Assembly: GCA_030018855.1 (NCBI GenBank)
Contig: JASEHG010000104.1
Coordinates: 1 to 6,946, forward strand
Origin: Candidatus Brocadiaceae bacterium
GTDB lineage: Bacteria; Planctomycetota; Brocadiia; Brocadiales; Bathyanammoxibiaceae
Direction of reading: 5' to 3'
Length of the DNA stretch: 6,946 bases
In this document: piece after piece, positions 1-5,529 of the stretch
Position numbering within the stretch: position 1 is the first letter of the stretch
Layout of the letters: every line of letters starts with the position of its first letter
Made by a program: the position numbers and the translations under genes
Notes under the pieces: model-generated
The model's input: only the letters and a program-made list of their open reading frames with translations
Told to the model about the DNA's origin: nothing
The model's database searches: none

Positions 1-603
1 AAAAAATATGCCACTGACATCCAGTGCAATAGAGAGGCCACGGTAGAGGCAATAAAGGAGTTTGCTCCAGAGGTGGTCATCCTCGCCAATGGTGCAAAGG
101 AGGAGTTCCTTCAAATCCCTGGCGTAAGTAATAACCACCTGATGGAGGTACGGGATGCCTTCAATGAGGCGGGGAGTCTGGGCGCAAACGTGGCCATTGT
201 AGGGGGAGGGCCAGAGGGTTGTGAACTGGCAGACTATCTATTAACCAAGGGGAAACGGGTTACTATAATTGAGATGAGGAGGGTGCTGGGGCTTGGCCTG
301 GTGGCCCACCCCAGGTACCACATCTCAGAACGCCTGAAAAAGGCGGGTGCAAAGATATTGATTAATACCAAGGTCCTGGAAGTTGGACATGGCTTTATCG
401 TGGTAAGCAGGCGTGGGGAGGATAAGCAGAAACTGGATGGTTTTGACAGCATAGTAATGTCCTGTCTACATAAGCCTAATGATTCCCTTGTAGAACCCCT
501 CAAAAAATGGATAAAGGAGGTTCATGTGGTGGGGGATGCCGTGCAAGGGCGTACGGCCCTTGAGGCCGTGGCTGAGGGGGCTTGTGCCGCCCTTAAGCTT
601 TAG
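1..603 (+). CDS. C-terminal part of an NADH:flavin oxidoreductase / 2,4-dienoyl-CoA reductase-like flavoprotein (5'-truncated by window edge)
   Basis: The frame is open from base 1 to the TAG at 601-603, so about 200 C-terminal residues are present and the start lies upstream of the window. The first methionine in view (73) is internal: the residues before it match the family strand ending VVILANGA, usually VVIATGA. A second nucleotide-binding Rossmann motif follows (GGGPEGCELADYL, encoded near 202-240), then a basic/acidic strand (VTIIEM). The end, VVGDAVQGRTALEAVAEGACAA, is the FAD-binding GD motif and closing helix of the pyridine nucleotide-disulfide oxidoreductase fold. In the family (DadH/FadH/BaiCD type) an N-terminal old-yellow-enzyme barrel with FMN and a 4Fe-4S cluster precedes this part and reduces enoyl substrates; that half is not visible here. 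rsgA starts 17 bases downstream, so the two are probably co-transcribed. The family is secure; the substrate cannot be inferred. Confidence 0.85.
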   Translation, partial: KKYATDIQCNREATVEAIKEFAPEVVILANGAKEEFLQIPGVSNNHLMEVRDAFNEAGSLGANVAIVGGGPEGCELADYLLTKGKRVTIIEMRRVLGLGLVAHPRYHISERLKKAGAKILINTKVLEVGHGFIVVSRRGEDKQKLDGFDSIVMSCLHKPNDSLVEPLKKWIKEVHVVGDAVQGRTALEAVAEGACAALKL

Positions 604-620
604 TACCAACAACACCTCTT

Positions 621-1532
621 ATGGTAGTGAAACAGGGATGCGTGCTAAACATAGAAGGACCATGGTGTCAGGTGGAGGCGGAAGGTTGCCTCTATCGCTG
701 TAGCTTAAGGAAAAAGCTCTTCCTTCAGGCAGATGGACGTTCTGGTCCCGTGGTGGTAGGGGATGCCGTAATCTTTGAGGAGACCACCCCAGGAGAAGGT
801 GTTATAGACGGGATCCTGGAGAGGAGGACTAAACTGTCCCGTTCAGCCCCATGGACCCACGAGAAAGAACATATTGTTGCCTCCAACATAGACCAGCTCC
901 TTATAGTGGCATCCATTAAAAACCCCCCACTCAAGGAAGGGGTGATAGACCGTTATATCATAGTAGCCGAAAGCGGGGGTCTGAAACCTATTATATGCGT
1001 CAATAAGATAGACCTGGCAAAGGATGGAGAGGTCTCTTCCGTAGAAGAGATGTACGGGGGATTAGGGTATTCCCTCCTCTTTACCAGCGCCGTTCATGGG
1101 GAAGGGATAGACCAGCTAAGAGCGGCATTGAGGGATAGAAAAACGGCCTTTGGTGGGCAGTCCGGTGTTGGAAAGTCTTCCCTGATAAATGCCCTCCAAC
1201 CTGGGCTGGGCTTAAGGGTGGGAGAGGTACGCCGGGCCGTCAGAAAAGGCCGGCACACCACCTCAAGCGTGAGCCTTATCAAACTGGATATGGGAGGCCA
1301 CGTGGTGGACACCCCTGGGGTCAGAGAACTGGGGTTATGGGATATTGAGGGGCAAGACGTAGCCGAATTCTTCCCGGAGATATGGGAAATGGGCAGGAAC
1401 TGCAAGTACACCAGGTGTACCCACAGTCACGAACCTGACTGTGCAGTAAAAGGGGCAGTCCAGCAAGGCATCCTGAATAGAAGACGGCACGAGAGTTATT
1501 TGAGGATATTAAATTCGGTTGTGGAAAATTAG
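621..1532 (+). CDS. rsgA: Small ribosomal subunit biogenesis GTPase RsgA (YjeQ/EngC)
   Basis: The 303-residue product has the normal RsgA length and the circularly permuted GTPase motif order: G4 NKID (128-131), G5 TSA (155-157), then G1 GQSGVGKSS (179-187), G2 in GRHTT (210-214) and G3 DTPG (230-233). An N-terminal OB-fold-like region (about 1-75) precedes the GTPase domain. The C-terminal zinc-binding set is C261, C266, H268 and C274, followed by the usual ESYLRIL helix. The family binds the 30S subunit late in assembly and hydrolyses GTP to release itself; it is cytoplasmic. The ATG at 621 has no clear Shine-Dalgarno sequence, but the residues after it align with the normal RsgA N-terminus. 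It lies 17 bases behind the flavoprotein gene, so translational coupling may supply initiation. All key motifs are intact. The stop codon overlaps a palindrome (1532-1558). Confidence 0.96.
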   Translation: MVVKQGCVLNIEGPWCQVEAEGCLYRCSLRKKLFLQADGRSGPVVVGDAVIFEETTPGEGVIDGILERRTKLSRSAPWTHEKEHIVASNIDQLLIVASIKNPPLKEGVIDRYIIVAESGGLKPIICVNKIDLAKDGEVSSVEEMYGGLGYSLLFTSAVHGEGIDQLRAALRDRKTAFGGQSGVGKSSLINALQPGLGLRVGEVRRAVRKGRHTTSSVSLIKLDMGGHVVDTPGVRELGLWDIEGQDVAEFFPEIWEMGRNCKYTRCTHSHEPDCAVKGAVQQGILNRRRHESYLRILNSVVEN

Positions 1533-1558
1533 TAGGGGCGGGGTTACCCCACCCTTAC
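1532..1558. repeat. Palindromic element overlapping the rsgA stop codon
   Basis: GTAGGGGCGGGG (1532-1543) faces CCCCACCCTTAC (1547-1558) across a TTA loop. This gives a 12-bp stem with one C-A mismatch (1539/1551) and one G-T pair. The left arm starts on the last base of the rsgA stop codon. No T-tract follows on the + strand, so it is not a standard terminator. The form (GTAGGGGC...GCCCCTAC type) resembles dispersed intergenic palindromes seen in many bacterial genomes; dispersal in this genome cannot be tested from one window. Its position suggests it could stabilise or separate the rsgA and hydrolase messages. Confidence 0.7.
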
Positions 1559-1577
1559 CGCTGATAACGGATAACCA

Positions 1578-2363
1578 GTGTCAAGTATCATTACTACCAA
1601 TACGACCGCTGAAGAGATAGTAATACTGGGCTCGGGTAGCGGTATCCCTTCTCTCAAGAGGGGGTCTGCAGGGATACTGATGAGGGTGGCCGGGCAGACC
1701 GTACTTATAGACACAGGACCCGGCACGTTACACAAACTCTTAACCCTTGGGATAACCTATGCAGACATAGATAAGGTATTCTATACCCACTATCACCCGG
1801 ACCACTGCGCTGAACTTATACCTATGCTGTTTGCCATGAAGCACGGTGAACCTAAGAGAGAGAAGACCTTATGGTTGTTCGGTCCGCCTGGCCTCAAGAA
1901 ACTCTATCAGGGTTTGAACAATCTATTCAGAGAAAATCTCTCGCCACGGACTTACAACATGGAAATTATAGAACTATGGGATGCCGAGGTGGGGTTTGGG
2001 GATTGGCAGATTACAGCAAGGCCGCTTGTCCATTTCGTCCCCTCACTGGGTTATCGGGTCACTCTACCCAGTGGAAAGGTCTTTACCTTTTCAGGAGACA
2101 CGGATTACTGTGAGGCCATAGTGGGTCTGGCAAAGGGTGCCGAGGTACTGGTACTGGAATGCGCCTTCCCTGAGGAAATGAGGTTGCATGGCCACCTTGT
2201 ACCCTCCCTTTGCGGCAGGATTGCCCAGGAAGCCGCCCCGAAGAAACTAATCCTCACCCACTTCTACTCCCAGTGGAATGGCCATGATATACCTGCCGAA
2301 TGCAGAAAATACTATTCTGGCGAATTTGTCCTGGCGGAGGACATGATGAAAATCGTTTTATAG
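1578..2363 (+). CDS. Metallo-beta-lactamase-fold hydrolase, ribonuclease Z-like
   Basis: The 261-residue protein opens with VILGSGSGIPSLKRGSAGILM, the N-terminal glycine-rich motif of ribonuclease Z/ElaC-type proteins. The metal-binding motif HYHPDH (H71, H73, D75, H76) follows. Further likely ligands are H152 (in VHFVPSLGY), D174 (in SGDT), H206 (in LHGHL) and H228 (in LTHFY), so the full two-zinc site is present. True RNase Z proteins are about 300 residues or more and carry a flexible arm for tRNA. This protein is shorter and shows no obvious arm, so it may act on a small molecule or another RNA instead of on pre-tRNA 3' ends. The GTG at 1578 is chosen because an in-frame TAA lies two codons upstream and no ATG precedes the first strand; its ribosome-binding site is weak. 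It is cytoplasmic, with no signal peptide. It sits 45 bases after rsgA in the same direction. Confidence 0.88.
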   Translation: MSSIITTNTTAEEIVILGSGSGIPSLKRGSAGILMRVAGQTVLIDTGPGTLHKLLTLGITYADIDKVFYTHYHPDHCAELIPMLFAMKHGEPKREKTLWLFGPPGLKKLYQGLNNLFRENLSPRTYNMEIIELWDAEVGFGDWQITARPLVHFVPSLGYRVTLPSGKVFTFSGDTDYCEAIVGLAKGAEVLVLECAFPEEMRLHGHLVPSLCGRIAQEAAPKKLILTHFYSQWNGHDIPAECRKYYSGEFVLAEDMMKIVL

Positions 2364-2378
2364 GAGCCAGAGACTAGG

Positions 2379-2432
2379 GTAGCCGCAGGCTTTAGCCTGC
2401 GAGAAACAACGCAACCTAAAGGTTGCGGCTAC
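2379..2432. repeat. REP-like compound palindrome between the hydrolase and isochorismatase genes
   Basis: Outer arms GTAGCCGCA (2379-2387) and TGCGGCTAC (2424-2432) are perfect 9-bp inverted repeats. Inside lie two smaller perfect palindromes: GCAGGCTTTAGCCTGC-type on the left (about 2385-2400) and GCAACCTAAAGGTTGC on the right (2411-2426). The DNA can therefore form one long cruciform or two adjacent hairpins. This matches the layout of REP/BIME-like units mobilised by RAYT (TnpA-REP) transposases; that link is family knowledge, and no RAYT gene is in the window. The element ends six bases before the isochorismatase ATG, so it occupies the place where a ribosome-binding site would be. Confidence 0.85.
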
Positions 2433-2438
2433 AAGGTT

Positions 2439-2963
2439 ATGCCAAAAAAAGCCCTTCTGATAATAGACATGCTTAACGATTTTATCAAAAGGGGCGCTCC
2501 CCTGGAAGTGCCTAAGGCAAGGGGGATAATCCGCAATATAAGACGAGAACTGGAGAAGGCCCGCAGGGCCGGCAGACCTGTTATATACTGCTGTGATAGG
2601 CATGAACCCAGAGACCGGGAGTTTGAGGTATGGCCCCCCCATGCAGTGAGAGGGACCCAGGGGGCTGAGATTATTGAGGAACTGAGACCTATCAAAGGTG
2701 AACCCGTTGTGGCCAAGAAGACCTATTCTGCTTTCTATCATACCAGCCTGGAGAAGACACTAAAGAGGCTGGGCGTCAAACACCTTATCCTCACAGGGGT
2801 AGTAACTAATATCTGTATCCTTTATACCGCAGTAGACGCCTATATGCGGGGCTACGAGATTACCGTCCCCGAGGACTGTGTGGCGGGGCTAAGGATAGGG
2901 GATAGTCTATTTGCCTTGAGGCAAATAAAGGGGATATTGAGACCCTGCAAATCTCTTCGTTAA
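2439..2963 (+). CDS. Isochorismatase-family cysteine hydrolase (nicotinamidase-like)
   Basis: The 174-residue protein has the Asp-Lys-Cys catalytic set of the family: D10 in ALLIIDMLNDF, K93 in VVAKKTYSAF, and the nucleophile C126 in LTGVVTNICI. The alternating strands and helices between these motifs and the length (family about 170-210) fit a complete domain. The family includes nicotinamidases, isochorismatases, N-carbamoylsarcosine amidases and ureidoacrylate/biuret hydrolases, so the substrate is open. D54-like and histidine metal ligands of true nicotinamidases (DxHxxxH) are not clear here: the CCDRHEP segment at 51-57 has only D53 and H55. The ATG at 2439 is the only start that keeps D10, but just a weak AAGG lies two bases before it, because the REP-like palindrome abuts the gene. 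The C-terminus (ILRPCKSLR) is not clearly conserved. It is cytoplasmic and probably last in the + strand operon. Confidence 0.9.
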   Translation: MPKKALLIIDMLNDFIKRGAPLEVPKARGIIRNIRRELEKARRAGRPVIYCCDRHEPRDREFEVWPPHAVRGTQGAEIIEELRPIKGEPVVAKKTYSAFYHTSLEKTLKRLGVKHLILTGVVTNICILYTAVDAYMRGYEITVPEDCVAGLRIGDSLFALRQIKGILRPCKSLR

Positions 2964-2999
2964 CCCTCTACCTTCAAAGTATGGGGCTGAAACGGCCAG

Positions 3000-3062
3000 A
3001 AAAAAAGGCCCACGTATCCTTTAGGCGGTTGCACCGCCTGGCAAAAATTGGATAGTGGGCCT
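3000..3062 (-). terminator. Rho-independent terminator of the cytochrome operon
   Basis: Read on the - strand, GGATAGTGGGCCT-complementary arms at 3050-3062 and 3006-3019 pair over 13 bp with a single bulged base. A second stem, AGGCGG/CCGCCT (3023-3028 and 3034-3039), is stacked inside around a five-base loop. The outer stem is followed on the - strand by seven T residues (3006-3000). It lies 27 bases beyond the stop of the class I cytochrome gene. The + strand side has no T-tract, so it ends the - strand transcript best, though the stem may also block readthrough from the converging isochorismatase gene. The inner stem makes it longer than most intrinsic terminators; a dispersed palindrome may have been recruited. 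Confidence 0.8.
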
Positions 3063-3088
3063 GAATAAATAGCGTAAAAAGGATTTAA

Positions 3089-3481
3089 TTATTTGCCGCC
3101 AAAGTTCCTCACGATCTGCAGTAGCTTGGCCAGCATCTCATCCGTCTGCTTACCCCTGTAGCTGGGCATCTTCTTCCCTTCTTTCCCTGCCTTGATGGTC
3201 TCCATGAGTTGGGCATCCGTCCTGGAGGCCTGCCACTTAGGGTCGGTAAAATTTGGGACTCCTGCCTCTCTGCCGAAGCTGGTGCCCTTTCCACCGTTAC
3301 CATGGCAGTAGGCGCAGGTTTCCTGCGGGGCAAAGGACCCCTGGACTGAACCACTGCCGAAGATGAAATAAGGACTCTTCTCAGGGTCACTACTCATTAT
3401 ATCTGCCCCTGCCCAGACCGAAGGGGCTGAAGCCAAACTGAGCACCAAAAAGGGGACTACAAAGAGCAAAACCTTTTTCAT
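3089..3481 (-). CDS. Periplasmic class I monoheme cytochrome c
   Basis: The 130-residue precursor starts with a clear signal peptide (MKK, hydrophobic 4-18, likely cleavage after A24 in SVWA-GA). The mature part of about 106 residues has one heme-attachment site, C56-A-Y-C59-H60, and the probable distal ligand M105 in KKMPSY. The C-terminal helix ends the fold. This is the usual small class I layout (cytochrome c551/c553 or cbb3 subunit III-like domain). It probably shuttles electrons in the periplasm. The ATG at 3481 has an excellent ribosome-binding site: AGGAGG complement at 3491-3496, nine bases away. It is the second gene of a pair, 52 bases behind the cytochrome at 3534-3956, and a strong terminator follows it. 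The partner enzyme is not in the window. Confidence 0.93.
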   Translation of the reverse strand: MKKVLLFVVPFLVLSLASAPSVWAGADIMSSDPEKSPYFIFGSGSVQGSFAPQETCAYCHGNGGKGTSFGREAGVPNFTDPKWQASRTDAQLMETIKAGKEGKKMPSYRGKQTDEMLAKLLQIVRNFGGK

Positions 3482-3533
3482 ATCCTAAACCCTCCTCTAA
3501 TGAAGAAAGTGTTTTATCCTGGCAAAAGAATTC

Positions 3534-3956
3534 TTACGGAGCCACGCCTGCCTCAGTTACATATATCTGATGACAGCTCCTGCAGGAAAGGAAGAGAAAC
3601 CTGAAATTATGACCAACGTCCTCAATCAAACCCACTTTGTCGCTCTTGCACCTATCAGCTATCCTGCCAGCGTGAGTCTGTACCAGCTTACTAATGTTCA
3701 TGGTGTTGGCATCTACGTTGAACTTGCTCTGCCTGGTGCCTTCGTTGGCTGCCATGACTTCAGCGGCATGCTGGATGGTCTTGTAATCAGCATCGTTGAG
3801 CTGGTCAGGCATAAAGCCCTTCAGCTGGTTTATCTTCTGGAATTCTTTGGCCGAGCTGGCGCAAAGTTCCTTAACAGAACCTTGGCAATATCCCTTCGCA
3901 GAAATGGTACATGCGAAGAGGAAAACCACACCTGCCATAAAAACTTTTTTCAACAT
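3534..3956 (-). CDS. Exported c-type cytochrome with C-terminal heme site (class II / cytochrome c'-like)
   Basis: The 140-residue precursor begins MLKK plus a hydrophobic stretch (5-17), so it is exported. Cleavage is likely after A20 or near Q25; LFAC (13-16) also resembles a lipobox, although F at -2 is unusual. A single CxxCH site, C125-R-S-C128-H129, lies 12 residues from the C-terminus. That position, with a helical body (about 27-120), matches class II cytochromes (cytochrome c', c556), in which the heme sits on the last helix of a four-helix bundle. Extra cysteines C24, C32 and C103 are not typical. Family members bind NO or CO or act as electron carriers; which applies here is unknown. 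The start at 3956 has an AAGGAGGC-type site (complement 3963-3970). It is the first gene of the cytochrome pair. Confidence 0.75.
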   Translation of the reverse strand: MLKKVFMAGVVFLFACTISAKGYCQGSVKELCASSAKEFQKINQLKGFMPDQLNDADYKTIQHAAEVMAANEGTRQSKFNVDANTMNISKLVQTHAGRIADRCKSDKVGLIEDVGHNFRFLFLSCRSCHQIYVTEAGVAP

Positions 3957-3975
3957 TTATTTGCCTCCTTTTTTG

Positions 3976-3999
3976 CTAAAAACCCTCCTCTATATTCAT
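3976..3999 (-). other. Possible seven-codon leader ORF (MNIEEGF) ahead of the cytochrome operon
   Basis: On the - strand an ATG at 3999 opens MNIEEGF and stops at TAG (3976-3978). AGGAGG (complement 4006-4011) lies six bases before this ATG, which is ideal spacing. The stop falls seven bases before the next strong ribosome-binding site (complement 3964-3969), which serves the cytochrome at 3956. The GAGGAGGGTTT string occurs both as the leader's ribosome-binding site and inside the leader itself, so a small duplication may have created it. It may be translated and help load ribosomes, or it may be chance in purine-rich leader DNA. Confidence 0.35.
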
Positions 4000-4100
4000 C
4001 CAAACCCTCCTCAAGTCTGGATTAGACCCGACAGTACAGTTCACCTCCCTTCTGAAAATCTTTCACAAGTCCCCAACTGTAAGAGGTATTGTGGCCTAAC

Positions 4101-4129
4101 ACTTTAACATCACCAACCCTTAGAGTCAA
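4101..4129 (-). promoter_or_regulatory. Candidate sigma-70 promoter of the cytochrome operon
   Basis: On the - strand TTGACT (complement 4124-4129) is followed after 17 bases by TAAAGT (complement 4101-4106). That is five of six and four of six matches to consensus with ideal spacing. Transcription would start near 4094 and give a leader of about 138 bases before the cytochrome at 3956. The leader holds a purine-rich GGGAGGTGA (near 4043-4052) with no good start after it, a 6-bp inverted repeat (4036-4041 and 4075-4080) enclosing it, and the seven-codon ORF. Confidence 0.5.
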
Positions 4130-4148
4130 GGAAAAATTATATCCCATT

Positions 4149-4384
4149 TGTGGAGTATATAGACATGGGTAGCGCCGTGTAAGGGGCGGAAGCCCTCTTA
4201 TATTTAGTGAAATAAAAAAAGATTAAAGCCAAAAATGTTGCCCATGTCCATAGGCTATTGCCCAACCCTAAAAGGACCTCATTTGGACAATTTGAGCGAA
4301 CGTAACTGGTTGATTTTCCGTGGTACAATTGCCTTTATGGGCAACTAAAACGACTTCGGCAACAGCCTCTCCATATACTCCACA
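4149..4384. mobile_element. Possible MITE-like or structured-RNA element with 12-bp terminal inverted repeats
   Basis: TGTGGAGTATAT (4149-4160) and ATATACTCCACA (4373-4384) are perfect 12-bp inverted repeats bounding 236 bp with no credible gene. Similarity continues weakly inward from both ends. Inside, GACATGGGTAGC (4162-4173) can pair with GTTGCCCATGTC (4237-4248) over 12 bp with two G-T pairs. That stem encloses a hairpin at 4181-4199 with a GGAA (GNRA) loop and one bulge. TGGGCAAC (4338-4345) can also pair with 4237-4244. No target-site duplication is evident at the ends, which counts against a recent MITE insertion. A structured RNA is the main alternative. The element fills most of the gap between the cytochrome promoter and the lpxD promoter. 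Confidence 0.4.
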
Positions 4385-4403
4385 CCGCAAGCCACAATTC
4401 CTG

Positions 4404-4432
4404 TTTACAATCTTCCCTGGTAGTGTTAATAT
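4404..4432 (+). promoter_or_regulatory. Candidate sigma-70 promoter of lpxD
   Basis: TTTACA (4404-4409) and TAATAT (4427-4432) are 17 bases apart, and TG at 4424-4425 forms an extended -10. Transcription would begin near 4440 and give a leader of about 34 bases that includes the strong ribosome-binding site. The promoter starts 19 bases after the inverted-repeat element ends. A GTG at 4423 in the lpxD frame lies inside this promoter, which supports the ATG at 4474 as the true start. Confidence 0.55.
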
Positions 4433-4473
4433 CCTTCACGGTTCGGGGCCTCAGTCCCCAGGAGGGATTCAAA

Positions 4474-5529
4474 ATGGACCACACCCTCAGAGAGATATGC
4501 ACTATAACAGGTGGGACCCTGGTGGGGGACGGCAACACCAGGATAACCGGGGTGGCAAGTCTTGAGGGGGCAAGGCCCGGGGATATTACCTTTGTGAAGG
4601 GGGAGGAGTTTGTAGAAAAGGCCCTCAAGACCAGGGCCTCTGCCCTCGTGGTCCACAGGGAGATAAAGGAGTTTAAATCCGCCCCTTCGCTACGCTCAAG
4701 GGCAGGCTTAGGCGGACAGATAGTCGTAAAGAATCCCTTCCTTGCATTTGTAAAGATACTGGAGGTATTCTCACAGGAGAGGGGCAGACGTCCCAGGGGT
4801 ATTCACCCCACGGCCCTGGTGGCAAAGACTGCTACTATCGGCAGGGAGGTCTCCATAGGCGCCTACTCCGTCATTGAAGAAGGGGCCGTGATTGGTGACA
4901 GGGCCACCCTCTATCCCATGGTCTATATAGGACACAATACGAAGATAGGGGAAGATACGCTAATTTATCCCAGGGTCTCCATCAGGGAAGAGGTCTCCAT
5001 AGGTAAACGGGTGATAATCCATTCAGGTACTACCATCGGCGGGGACGGCTTCGGCTATTTACAGGTGGAGGGACGCCACGTAAAGATACCACAGGTGGGC
5101 ACCATTGAGATTGGGGACGACGTGGAGATAGGCTGTAACGTTACCATAGCCAGGGCAACCCTGGATAAGACGGTAATAGCCAGGGGGGTAAAGATTGATA
5201 ACCACTCCCACGTGGCCCACAACGTCATGATTGGTGAGGATACCATGCTTATCGCCTACGCCAAGATTGCCGGGGGTGCGGTGATTGGCAAGAACGTAAT
5301 GATTGCCGAGGACGTGGGTATCACAGACCACGCCACTATAGGAGACGGCTGTGTGATTGGGGGAGGGTCAAACGTCTATAAGAGCCTACCTCCTGGCTCG
5401 GTGGTCTGGGGTTCCCCCGCAAAGCCCATAATGGAAGAAGCGACTCCAGGCCCTGCTAAAGAGGCTACCCCTGATGCAAGAGACCCTGAAGAAGATAACC
5501 CGGGTCTTAAAGGAAAAAGGGCTTATTGA
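4474..5529 (+). CDS. lpxD: UDP-3-O-acylglucosamine N-acyltransferase LpxD, with in-frame palindrome insertion and frameshifted C-terminus
   Basis: From ATG 4474 (AGGAGGG at 4460-4466, seven bases before) the frame gives 351 residues. Residues 1-105 form the N-terminal uridine-binding domain (TLREICTITGGTLVGDG; ITGVASLEGARPGDITFV; VVKNPFLAFVKILEVF). Residues 110-310 are a left-handed beta-helix of hexapeptide repeats with the signature GGDGFGY (189-195) and the catalytic histidine H249 in HVAHN. The enzyme adds the N-linked 3-hydroxyacyl chain from acyl-ACP to UDP-3-O-acylglucosamine, the third step of lipid A synthesis, in the cytoplasm. Residues 69-81 come from a 39-bp palindrome inserted in frame. 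After about M320 the normal C-terminal helix is encoded in the +1 frame (5438-5536), so this frame ends in an unrelated acidic tail (residues 322-351). The catalytic core is intact. No other lipid A genes are adjacent. Confidence 0.95.
   Translation: MDHTLREICTITGGTLVGDGNTRITGVASLEGARPGDITFVKGEEFVEKALKTRASALVVHREIKEFKSAPSLRSRAGLGGQIVVKNPFLAFVKILEVFSQERGRRPRGIHPTALVAKTATIGREVSIGAYSVIEEGAVIGDRATLYPMVYIGHNTKIGEDTLIYPRVSIREEVSIGKRVIIHSGTTIGGDGFGYLQVEGRHVKIPQVGTIEIGDDVEIGCNVTIARATLDKTVIARGVKIDNHSHVAHNVMIGEDTMLIAYAKIAGGAVIGKNVMIAEDVGITDHATIGDGCVIGGGSNVYKSLPPGSVVWGSPAKPIMEEATPGPAKEATPDARDPEEDNPGLKGKRAY
4678..4716. repeat. 39-bp palindromic element inserted in frame within lpxD
   Basis: Outer arms TCCGCC (4678-4683) and GGCGGA (4711-4716) enclose a second inverted repeat, CCCTT/AAGGG (4683-4687 and 4698-4702), around a CGCTACGCTC loop. 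The element is exactly 13 codons long and adds SAPSLRSRAGLGG-type residues (about 69-81) between the strand ALVVHREIKEF and the conserved IVVKNPF. Other LpxD proteins have no matching low-complexity segment there. The sequence resembles dispersed GAGCGTAGCGAAGGGG-type intergenic palindromes known from many genomes. Here it is coding, like the palindromic elements found inside Rickettsia genes. Confidence 0.7.

Noticed and set aside
2358..2741. - strand frame of 127 residues opposite the isochorismatase gene
   Set aside because: Shadow of a well-supported gene; the C-terminal part is simply the reverse of the palindrome and no start signal is present.
4010..4075. tRNA-like T-loop string GGGTCTAATCC on the - strand
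   Set aside because: No acceptor stem, D-arm or anticodon arm can be built around it.
3570..4107. Two + strand frames of 103 and 151 residues opposite the c'-like cytochrome
   Set aside because: They are antisense to a gene with a signal peptide, a heme motif and a strong ribosome-binding site, and they show no domain pattern of their own.
4137..4328. 63-residue - strand frame with a hydrophobic stretch
   Set aside because: It starts at TTG without a ribosome-binding site, overlaps the inverted-repeat element, and the residues look like translated repeat DNA.
4423..4473. GTG start at 4423 giving LpxD 17 extra N-terminal residues
   Set aside because: It lies within the candidate -10 region, has no ribosome-binding site, and the extra residues are absent from the family; ATG 4474 has AGGAGGG at ideal spacing.
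4320..4565. 81-residue + strand frame overlapping the start of lpxD
   Set aside because: It crosses the inverted repeat and the lpxD promoter, overlaps conserved lpxD codons in another frame and has no ribosome-binding site.
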